From the NCBI GenBank assembly GCA_011390455.1, contig JAABSI010000091.1, positions 1-11,689 on the forward strand: a DNA stretch of 11,689 bases, written 5' to 3'. Below the pieces are notes generated by a model. That model did no database searches, was not told where the DNA came from, and saw only the letters and a list, made by a program, of their open reading frames with translations. This stretch comes from Trueperaceae bacterium (lineage in GTDB: Bacteria > Deinococcota > Deinococci > Deinococcales > Trueperaceae). Each line of letters opens with the position of its first letter. The first letter of the stretch is position 1. Of the stretch, positions 1 through 7,196 are shown in pieces. A program made the translations under genes and the position numbers.

Positions 1-1
1 G

Positions 2-442
2 GTCAACCGGCTCGACCTGCCGCCCGAGCTGCACGCCGCGGTGCACGCCGCCACCGACGTCACCGGCTTCGGCGTGCTGGGCCACGGCCTGCACGTGGCG
101 CAGGGCTCGGGCGTGAGCCTGCGCATCCACGCCGCCGCGGTGCCGTTGCTGCCGGGGGCGGCGGACACGCTGCGGCGCGGCATCCTCACCAAGGCGCACA
201 CGAGCAACACCCGCTACGTGGCGCCCCACGTCGCGGGCCGCGAGGGTCTCGACGAGGTCGCCTGGTGGTCGCTGGTCGACCCGCAGACCAGCGGCGGGCT
301 GCTGCTGGCGGTCGCGCCCGAGGCGGTCGACGCGCTGCTGCGGCACGTGCGCGGGCGCTTCCCGCGGGTGGCGGTGGTGGGCGAGGTGAGCGGCCGAGGC
401 GAGGCGCCACTGGTCGTCGACGCGACCGCGCGAGCCGCCTGA
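2..442 (+). CDS. selD: Selenide, water dikinase (selenophosphate synthetase), C-terminal part, 5'-truncated
   Basis: SelD makes monoselenophosphate from selenide and ATP, the selenium donor for selenocysteine and selenouridine tRNA synthesis in the cytosol. The frame is open from base 2, and about 146 residues remain of a protein usually near 350 residues. Visible hallmarks are HAATDVTGFGVLGH, the conserved glycine-rich segment of the AIRS-type C-terminal domain; the ILTKAHTSNTRY region; and DPQTSGGLLLAV near the end, which matches the DPQTSGGLL signature of SelD. The stop is TGA at 440-442. The N-terminal domain, with the Lys and Cys/Sec catalytic residues, lies outside the window, so I cannot say whether the enzyme itself contains Sec. 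No other selenium gene follows. The identification is firm; the truncation is due only to the window edge. Confidence 0.95.
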   Translation, partial: VNRLDLPPELHAAVHAATDVTGFGVLGHGLHVAQGSGVSLRIHAAAVPLLPGAADTLRRGILTKAHTSNTRYVAPHVAGREGLDEVAWWSLVDPQTSGGLLLAVAPEAVDALLRHVRGRFPRVAVVGEVSGRGEAPLVVDATARAA

Positions 443-452
443 GGACCCGGAC

Positions 453-468
453 GCCGCCGCACGGCGGC
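453..468 (+). terminator. GC-rich hairpin just after selD, possible terminator without U-tract
   Basis: Seven-base arms GCCGCCG (453-459) and CGGCGGC (462-468) are perfectly complementary and begin 11 bp after the selD stop codon. No T-run follows, so it is not a canonical intrinsic terminator. High-GC bacteria often end genes with such bare hairpins. Assignment rests on position and symmetry only. Confidence 0.3.
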
Positions 469-506
469 CGCGGTAGCCACGCGCGCCCGATCGAACGAGG
501 CTGGCT

Positions 507-520
507 GGGACGTTCGTCCC
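507..520. repeat. 14-bp inverted repeat GGGACGTTCGTCCC
   Basis: Two 6-bp arms (GGGACG and CGTCCC) flank a central TT. The repeat sits 12 bp before the CsoR-like palindrome in the selD-DUF302 gap. It could be an operator half of a compound regulatory region, or the hairpin of a terminator for selD transcripts. Nothing in the sequence decides between these. Confidence 0.4.
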
Positions 521-532
521 GATGCGTGCTAC

Positions 533-549
533 ATACCCCACGGGGGTAT
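533..549. promoter_or_regulatory. Candidate CsoR/CstR-family operator upstream of the DUF302 gene
   Basis: ATACCCCACGGGGGTAT is an almost perfect palindrome: ATACCCC on one side, GGGGTAT on the other. From established knowledge, CsoR/RcnR/CstR repressors bind short palindromes with AT-TA ends around C-tract/G-tract arms, such as the copZA operator of Bacillus subtilis, and are released by Cu(I), Ni/Co or persulfides. The AT-rich edge merges into TATTAT, a good -10 element, so a bound repressor would occlude the promoter. No CsoR-family gene lies in the window, so the ligand is unknown. The motif is seen; the regulator is inferred. Confidence 0.6.
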
Positions 550-552
550 TAT
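547..552 (+). promoter_or_regulatory. Putative -10 element TATTAT for the DUF302 gene
   Basis: TATTAT stands out in very GC-rich surroundings and overlaps the right end of the CsoR-like palindrome. A start about 7 bp downstream would give a 5' UTR of roughly 90 nt. No recognisable -35 hexamer lies 16-18 bp upstream, so either the promoter is weak or a factor helps it. Confidence 0.45.
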
Positions 553-621
553 GCAGCCCCGGGGGGAAGCACCAGGCGTCCCCTCGGCGCGAGCGCCCCG
601 ACCGCCGCGCCCCAAGGGAAC

Positions 622-639
622 TGGGGGCGCGCGCCCCCA
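622..639. repeat. 18-bp perfect palindrome touching the DUF302 Shine-Dalgarno
   Basis: TGGGGGCGCGCGCCCCCA reads identically on both strands. In RNA it can form a six-base-pair GGGGGC/GCCCCC stem closed by a GCGC loop. Its last base is the first base of the AAAGGAG ribosome binding site (639-645). The G-run could also pair with the GCCCCC just after that site (645-650), giving an alternative fold that covers it. It could act as a translational control hairpin or a second protein site. Confidence 0.5.
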
Positions 640-650
640 AAGGAGCCCCC

Positions 651-1130
651 ATGAACAGCAAAGCGATCGCCGCCATCGTCGTCAGCTTCCTCGCCGGCCT
701 ACTCGTCATGGGCGCCCTGGTCTGGACCCAGGCGCCCTCGCTGATGATGCTGCAGGACGAGAGCCCGTACGGTTACGAGGAGACGGTCGCCGTCTTCCGC
801 GAGGCCGCGGCCGACGCGGGCTGGTCGATCCTCAACCACACCGACATGCAGGCCGTCGTGGCCCGCCACGGCGCCGACGTACCCGGCGTCACCGTGTTCG
901 ACCTGTGCTCGTCGAAGTACTCGATCGAGATCCTCGAACGCGACGACGAGCGCATCGTCACGCCGATGATGCCCTGTCGGGTGTCGGTGTACGAGACCAG
1001 CGACGGCACCACCTACGTGGCGCGGATGAACTCGGGGCTCGTCGCCCGCATGTTCGGCGGCCTGATCGACGAGGTCATGCAGAAGGCATCGGCCGAGACC
1101 GAGGCCTTCATCGGCACCGTCGTCAACTGA
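651..1130 (+). CDS. Membrane-anchored DUF302 domain protein
   Basis: 159 residues. Residues 5-26 form one hydrophobic N-terminal helix ([20 protein letters not shown]), an anchor or uncleaved signal, and the rest probably lies outside the cytoplasm. Residues ~38-128 match the DUF302 pattern: [21 protein letters not shown] at the start, a middle DLCSSKYS and then [10 protein letters not shown]. Cys86 and Cys109 fall at the two places where DUF302 proteins commonly carry cysteines, so a metal- or sulfur-binding role is conceivable; the biochemical function of the family is not established. The ATG is chosen because AAAGGAG sits 5 bp upstream and the anchor begins there; an in-frame start further upstream would run through the operator. 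It stands alone and converges with aacS 43 bp away. The CsoR/CstR-like palindrome in its promoter suggests control by copper, another thiophilic metal or persulfide. Family call is solid, role inferred. Confidence 0.85.
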   Translation: MNSKAIAAIVVSFLAGLLVMGALVWTQAPSLMMLQDESPYGYEETVAVFREAAADAGWSILNHTDMQAVVARHGADVPGVTVFDLCSSKYSIEILERDDERIVTPMMPCRVSVYETSDGTTYVARMNSGLVARMFGGLIDEVMQKASAETEAFIGTVVN

Positions 1131-1173
1131 CCCCACCGCGCACGGCGGCGCTGCACGCGCTCGGTCACGGCCG

Positions 1174-3207
<2,034 letters not shown>

Positions 3208-3228
3208 GGGGACGTCGATCGATGCGGC

Positions 3229-3257
3229 AACCTACCGGCGCCGGGGTCGCAGGTCAA
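3229..3257 (-). promoter_or_regulatory. Sigma70-type promoter of aacS (TTGACC-N17-TAGGTT)
   Basis: On the minus strand, -35 TTGACC (3257-3252) and -10 TAGGTT (3234-3229) are separated by exactly 17 bp. Transcription would start near 3222. That leaves only about 15 nt before the GTG at 3207 but about 45 nt before the GTG at 3177, which has a GGAGG. This is the best-formed promoter in the window and supports aacS being transcribed on its own. Confidence 0.65.
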
Positions 3258-3346
3258 GCCACGCCCGGGCAGCGCCGACCTGCGGCCGCGGGCGCGGCAC
3301 CCAACGACGGCGGGCCGCGGACCCCGACCGGCGAAGGACGGAGCGC

Positions 3347-3394
3347 GCGACCCGCGTGGGCGCCGCCTCAGCGACGCGCGTGGGCGCCGCCTCG
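3347..3394. repeat. Two tandem copies of a 24-bp unit downstream of the cupredoxin gene
   Basis: Units 3347-3370 and 3371-3394 are identical at 22 of 24 positions and share CGCGTGGGCGCCGCCTC. They lie 11 bp beyond the cupredoxin stop codon, within the 198-bp gap before aacS. This looks like a small local duplication; a role in ending the cupredoxin transcript is possible but unsupported. Confidence 0.6.
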
Positions 3395-3405
3395 ACGGCG
3401 CACGG

Positions 3406-3909
3406 TCACTCGACGACGAAGGGCGCGAGCATCCCGGCCTGGTAGTGACCCGGGATGAAGCAGCCGATCTCCCAGGTGCCGATCGCCTCGTCGGGCAACG
3501 TGAAGTGCAGGACCACGGTCTCACCGGCCTCGAGTTCGACCTCCACGAAGCCGCTGGTGCCCACCTCCCAGCCCTCGCCGACGACGTCGACCTCGATGGC
3601 GTCGAGCAGGTTGACCTCGTAACCGTCCGGGATGCCCTCCTCGACGACGACGTCACGCCCGATCAGGACCTCGTGCTCCATCATGCCGACGTTGGCGAAG
3701 ACGATCTCGTACGGCTGACCCGCCAGCAGCACGATCGGCTCGTTGCGCTCGTGCCCCTCGACCTGGAAGTAGTACTCCCCCATCTCGACGCGCACCACGA
3801 CGCGCTCGTCGGTCGCCTGGCCGTGACCCATGGCCGCCGCGACCGCCACCCAACCCAACACCACGGACATCATCCCTACGATCCACGTTCGACGCACGAT
3901 GTACCCCAT
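3406..3909 (-). CDS. Exported cupredoxin-like (type-1 copper) protein
   Basis: 167 residues from the ATG at 3909, which has GGAG five bases upstream; a longer in-frame start at 3993 would add an Arg/Pro-rich stretch before the signal and is rejected. Residues ~6-33 look like a signal peptide or N-terminal anchor (RRTWIVGMMSVVLGWVAVAA), so the protein should lie outside the membrane. The remainder is a cupredoxin fold with all four type-1 copper ligands visible: His79 in GMMEHEVLI, then Cys150, His155 and Met160 in GCFIPGHYQAGM. C-x4-H-x4-M spacing and the PGHYxAGM loop resemble auracyanin and rusticyanin rather than plastocyanin. A mobile electron carrier or copper-binding protein is likely; the redox partner is not in the window. 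The genes on either side share its strand, but the gaps (172 bp upstream, 198 bp downstream) suggest a separate unit. No clear promoter was found upstream. Confidence 0.85.
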   Translation of the reverse strand: MGYIVRRTWIVGMMSVVLGWVAVAAAMGHGQATDERVVVRVEMGEYYFQVEGHERNEPIVLLAGQPYEIVFANVGMMEHEVLIGRDVVVEEGIPDGYEVNLLDAIEVDVVGEGWEVGTSGFVEVELEAGETVVLHFTLPDEAIGTWEIGCFIPGHYQAGMLAPFVVE

Positions 3910-4081
3910 CCTCGCTCCGCCAGGGAGCGCGACACGCCGGTCGGCACGGGCCGGCACCGCGGTCCACGGCCGGCGCGGGGGCGGCGGGGTCACGATCGAG
4001 ACAAGGCGACCCGGACGTCATTTGTTTCGCGCACCAACCAGTGAGGCCGAGGTGAAGCCTACACCCATCCCGTTCGTCCGG

Positions 4082-5161
4082 CTAGTCAGACGCACGACCC
4101 GTGCTCGAACGGGCATCGGCCGGCCCCACCGGATGCAGCAACGTCACGCCGACCGGCGCGAAGCGCTCCATCGCGGCGAGCGCCGCGCCCGCCTCGTCCA
4201 GCGGACGCCGCTCGCCGATCAGGCGACCGAGCGGGACGCGGCCACGCTCGAGGAAACGGAAGAGCCGTGGGTACGAGCTCGCGGGCATGCCGTGTCCCCC
4301 GACGACGGTGAGCTCGTGGCGCACCACCCGCTGCAGCGGCAGCGGCGGATCCGCGTCGCGCCCCAGCAGTAGGCCGAGCTGGAGGTGGCGGCCACGCGGC
4401 CGCAGCGACAGGATCCCCTGCGCGCTGGTGGCGCGGCTCCCGAGGGCGTCGACCGTCACGTCGGCGCCGCCGCCGGTCGCCGCCGCGATCGCGGGCAGCG
4501 GATCCTCCTCGGAGGCATCGATGACGAGGCTCGCGCCCAACTCGCGGGCGAGCGCCAGCTTCGCGGGCACCAGGTCGACGGCGACGACACGCGCGCCCGC
4601 AGCCGCCGCGATCGCGACCGCCGCCAGCCCCACGCCGCCGCAGCCGAAGACGGCGACCGTCTCCCCCGGCCGCAGCGCGGCGCGGTCGACGAGGCCGTGG
4701 AAGGAGGTCATGAAGCGGCAGCCGAGCGAGGCCGCCTCGTCGAAACCGAGGGCCTCCGGGAGGCGCGCCAGGTTGGCGTCGGCCCACGGCACCGCCACGT
4801 ACTCGGCGAAGCTGCCCCAACCGTCGAACCCCGGCTGGAACTCGCGCTCGCAGAGGTGGGTGTGGCCCTCGCGGCAGGTCCCACAGGCGCCACAACCGCA
4901 GCAGAAGGGCGCCGTCACGCGGGCGCCGAGCCAGTCACCGCGCACCTCGCCGCCGACGGCGACGACCTCGCCCGCGAACTCGTGGCCGGGCACGTGCGGC
5001 CAGCGGACGGTCGGGTCGTGACCGACCCACGCATGCCAGTCGCTGCGGCACACGCCGGTGGCGCGCACCCGCACGACCGCGCCGTGCGGCGGGGGAACGG
5101 GATCGGGGACGGTGGCCGGCGTCGGAACGCCGCGCGGGGCGTCGACCAGGATGGCGCGCAT
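4082..5161 (-). CDS. Zinc-dependent medium-chain alcohol dehydrogenase
   Basis: NAD(P)-dependent oxidation of an alcohol, or reduction of an aldehyde, in the cytosol; 359 residues, standard for the MDR family. The N-terminal GroES-like catalytic domain has catalytic zinc ligands Cys38 (GVCRSDWH), His60-Glu61 (PGHE) and Cys148. The structural zinc lobe is complete as Cys90, Cys93, Cys96 and Cys104. The Rossmann domain begins with VFGCGGVGLAA (171-181), and VVAVDLV (192-198) ends in an Asp that favours NAD+ over NADP+. The closing segment PLGRLIGERRPLDEAGAALAAM is typical of the family. The substrate cannot be read from sequence. The ATG is followed directly by the MRAILVDAP strand expected at the family N-terminus, but its Shine-Dalgarno is poor. 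It lies 101 bp downstream of the CoA-transferase on the same strand, so co-transcription is possible. Confidence 0.9.
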   Translation of the reverse strand: MRAILVDAPRGVPTPATVPDPVPPPHGAVVRVRATGVCRSDWHAWVGHDPTVRWPHVPGHEFAGEVVAVGGEVRGDWLGARVTAPFCCGCGACGTCREGHTHLCEREFQPGFDGWGSFAEYVAVPWADANLARLPEALGFDEAASLGCRFMTSFHGLVDRAALRPGETVAVFGCGGVGLAAVAIAAAAGARVVAVDLVPAKLALARELGASLVIDASEEDPLPAIAAATGGGADVTVDALGSRATSAQGILSLRPRGRHLQLGLLLGRDADPPLPLQRVVRHELTVVGGHGMPASSYPRLFRFLERGRVPLGRLIGERRPLDEAGAALAAMERFAPVGVTLLHPVGPADARSSTGRASD

Positions 5162-5168
5162 GCGCCAT
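5151..5168. repeat. Inverted repeat spanning the ADH start codon
   Basis: ATGGCGC (5151-5157) and GCGCCAT (5162-5168) form 7-bp arms around GCAT, which contains the start codon of the dehydrogenase. In the ADH mRNA the ATG would sit in the hairpin loop. This may influence initiation, or may be coincidence in GC-rich DNA. Confidence 0.35.
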
Positions 5169-5197
5169 CGTACGGGCTCACGACGGCCCGTGTCGGC

Positions 5198-5237
5198 CGC
5201 GCACCCGGCCTGCCGCGCGCCCGGCCTGCCGCGCCCC
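5198..5237. repeat. 16-bp tandem repeat, about 2.5 copies
   Basis: Copies at 5198-5213 and 5214-5229 differ at one base (CGCGCACCCGGCCTGC versus CGCGCGCCCGGCCTGC), and a half copy follows at 5230-5237. It fills much of the 101-bp gap between the CoA-transferase and the dehydrogenase. It is most simply a slippage product. Confidence 0.65.
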
Positions 5238-5262
5238 TACGCGCCGCGCAACAGCGCCCCCA

Positions 5263-6513
5263 TCAGCCGACGCAGGAGGGCTCGCCGTCGGCGTCGATCG
5301 CCGCGTCGACCGGCGCGACGTCCGCCAAGGTCAGCCCGATCTCCGCGAGGACCTCGGCCGTGTGCTGGCCGTGCAGCGGCGGCGGGTAGCGCACGGCCGC
5401 GGGCGTGCTGCCCAGCTTGATCGGGAAGCCCACCTGCTTCATCGGGCCCACCGTCGGGTGCTCGAACTCGATGAGCATGTCGCGCGCCTCGACCTGCGGG
5501 TGCTCGAAGACCTGGTCGATCTCGAGCACCGGCGCCACCGGCACGCCCGCCTCGTTGCAGCGCTCACTGAACGCGGTGGCATCGACGGGGGCGAACAGCG
5601 CACCGAGCACCTCGCCGAGCTCGCGCCGGTGCGCCACGCGCTGCCGGTTGTTGGCGAAGCGCTCGTCGACGGCGACCTCCGGGGCGCCGAGCAGATCGCA
5701 CAGACGCTGGAACTGCCGGTCGTTCCCCACGCACACCATCAGCGGTCCCGTCCGCGTCTCGTAGCTGTCGGTGGGAACGATGTGGGGGTGGGCGTTGCCC
5801 AGCCGCGGGTGGACCTCGCCGCCCATCAGGAAGGCGGAGGCCTGGTTGGCGAGCGCCGACAACCCGGACTCGAAGAGCGACAGGTCGACCCGCTGGCCCT
5901 CGCCGGTGCGATCCCGGTGCAGGAGGGCGGCCGTGATGGCGAAGGCCGCCTGGCAACCCGTGAGCTCGTCGATGACCGCGACCCCGACCTTCAACGGGCG
6001 TCCGCCCTCCTCGCCGTTGATCGCCATGAACCCGCCCACGGCCTCGATGATCGGGTCGTACCCAGGGAGGTGGGCGGCGGGCCCGGTGCGCCCGTAACCG
6101 GTGATGCTGCAGTACACCAGCCGCGGGTTGAGGGGCCGCAGGACCTCCTCATAGCCGAGGCCCCACTTCTCCATCGTGCCGACGCGGAAGTTCTCGATGA
6201 CGACGTCCGCGTCCCGGACGAGCCGCTTGAGCGCCTCGCGGGCGGCGTCCAACCTGAAGTCGAGGACGATGCCCCGCTTGTTGCGGTTGGTGCAGGTGTA
6301 GTACGCGCTCTCGCCCGCCACCCACGGCGGCCCCCAGCGCCGCGTGTCGTCTCCGACGGGCGCCTCGATCTTGATGACGTCGGCCCCGAGATCGCCCATG
6401 AGCATCGTGGCGAAGGGGCCTGCGAGCACGCGGCTGAGATCGATCACGCGGACGCCGTGCAGCGGGCCGTGCGGCGCGCCGACCGGGTCGGGCTGGGTGT
6501 GCTTGGGTTGCAT
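5263..6513 (-). CDS. CaiB/BaiF family III CoA-transferase
   Basis: Moves CoA between carboxylic acids through an aspartyl-CoA anhydride; members include formyl-CoA:oxalate, succinyl-CoA:glutarate and carnitine CoA-transferases. At 416 residues it has the usual length. The N-terminal nucleotide-fold signature LHGVRVIDLSRVLAGPFAT and MLMGDLGADVIKIEAP are canonical. NRNKRGIVLDF and VVIENFRVGTMEKWGLGYE follow; KVGVAVIDELTGCQAA carries the likely catalytic Asp182. YCSITGYGRTGP (134-145) is the conserved glycine segment. The substrate pair cannot be assigned. The start at 6513 is firm, with GGAGG seven bases upstream; an extension to 6657 would add Arg-rich junk. It is divergent from the DinB-like gene and upstream of the dehydrogenase. 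Confidence 0.93.
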   Translation of the reverse strand: MQPKHTQPDPVGAPHGPLHGVRVIDLSRVLAGPFATMLMGDLGADVIKIEAPVGDDTRRWGPPWVAGESAYYTCTNRNKRGIVLDFRLDAAREALKRLVRDADVVIENFRVGTMEKWGLGYEEVLRPLNPRLVYCSITGYGRTGPAAHLPGYDPIIEAVGGFMAINGEEGGRPLKVGVAVIDELTGCQAAFAITAALLHRDRTGEGQRVDLSLFESGLSALANQASAFLMGGEVHPRLGNAHPHIVPTDSYETRTGPLMVCVGNDRQFQRLCDLLGAPEVAVDERFANNRQRVAHRRELGEVLGALFAPVDATAFSERCNEAGVPVAPVLEIDQVFEHPQVEARDMLIEFEHPTVGPMKQVGFPIKLGSTPAAVRYPPPLHGQHTAEVLAEIGLTLADVAPVDAAIDADGEPSCVG

Positions 6514-6570
6514 GAGCGGTCCTCCGACGGGCGAGAGAAGAGCGGTGGCGCGATGGCGTGCAGTGCCCCC

Positions 6571-6576
6571 AGGATA
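6571..6576 (-). promoter_or_regulatory. Possible -10 element TATCCT for the CoA-transferase
   Basis: TATCCT on the minus strand fits the TANNNT consensus and would put the transcript start near 6564, about 50 nt before the start codon. No -35 hexamer is recognisable, so this is tentative. Confidence 0.25.
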
Positions 6577-6644
6577 TGCGCCACGACGCCCCCGGCGCGC
6601 CTGAGCAACGTCCCATGGCCGACGCGTGCGGGCCGACGGAGCGG

Positions 6645-6650
6645 TAGCAT
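6645..6650 (+). promoter_or_regulatory. Possible -10 element TAGCAT for the DinB-like gene
   Basis: TAGCAT fits TANNNT and is 30 bp before the GTG start, leaving room for a short leader with the GGGAGG ribosome site. There is no clear -35. It shares the 167-bp divergent intergenic region with the CoA-transferase promoter. Confidence 0.25.
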
Positions 6651-6680
6651 CGGCCATCGCACGCCCCGGGAGGTTCCACC

Positions 6681-7196
6681 GTGCTCGAGGTCTACCCCAT
6701 CGGTCGCCCCGACCTGCCCCCCGCCCTCGACCTCGGCGCCGTCATGGTCGCCATCGACCGCATCGAGACGCTGCCGAATGCGCTGCGCGCGACGCTCGAC
6801 GGCTGCGGCGACCTGGACCACCCGATCCGCGACGGCGCCTGGCCCATCCGCACCGTCGTCCACCACCTGGCCGACAGCCACATGAACGCCTTCCTGCGGA
6901 CCAAGCGGGCATTGACGGAGGAGGCACCGCTGGTCGAGAGCGTCGACGTCGACGCCTGGGCAGCTACGGCGGACGTCCGGGCGCCGGTGGAGGCCTCCCT
7001 CGACCTCATCGCGGCGTTGCACCTCCGTTGGGTGGAGCTGCTGCGCAGCGCGTCGCCCGCCGACCTCGAACGGCCGTGGCACGTCCGCGCCGACCCGGAA
7101 CCACGCGCGACCTGGCGGCTCGCCCTGCTCTACGCCTGGCACGGCGACCACCACGCGGCCCAGATCCGGCAGGCGCGCGAGCACTACGGGCTCTAG
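6681..7196 (+). CDS. DinB-fold protein of the YfiT/BstA type (putative metal-dependent transferase)
   Basis: 171 residues, close to the 170-180 of Bacillus YfiT/BstA, which belongs to the DinB/thiol S-transferase four-helix family. Matching landmarks are the PIGRPDLPPAL opening, VVHHLADSHMNAFLRTKRALTE (59-80), and ALLYAWHGDHHAAQI (148-162). His61/His62, His154, His157 and His158 fall where the metal-binding triad of the family lies. BstA conjugates bacillithiol to electrophiles. Whether this host makes bacillithiol is unknown, so the substrate is left open. The GTG start is well supported by GGGAGG seven bases upstream. Its TAG stop shares CTAG with the stop of the convergent antiporter gene. 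It is probably monocistronic and cytosolic. Confidence 0.85.
   Translation: MLEVYPIGRPDLPPALDLGAVMVAIDRIETLPNALRATLDGCGDLDHPIRDGAWPIRTVVHHLADSHMNAFLRTKRALTEEAPLVESVDVDAWAATADVRAPVEASLDLIAALHLRWVELLRSASPADLERPWHVRADPEPRATWRLALLYAWHGDHHAAQIRQAREHYGL

Noticed and set aside
443..530. tRNA-Sec (selC) downstream of selD
   Set aside because: I looked on both strands for a UCA anticodon loop and a paired GTTCGA T-arm. A GTTCGATC occurs on the minus strand, but its flanks do not pair properly and no anticodon arm is present.
4250..6513. A defined ketone-body or alcohol degradation operon joining aacS, ADH and CoA-transferase
   Set aside because: aacS has its own promoter and is separated by the cupredoxin gene; the ADH and CoA-transferase are 101 bp apart and their substrates are unknown, so a shared pathway is not supported.
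5362..6885. 507-codon open frame on the plus strand across the CoA-transferase
   Set aside because: Shadow of the CoA-transferase; the opposite strand has the full family signature and a good ribosome site.
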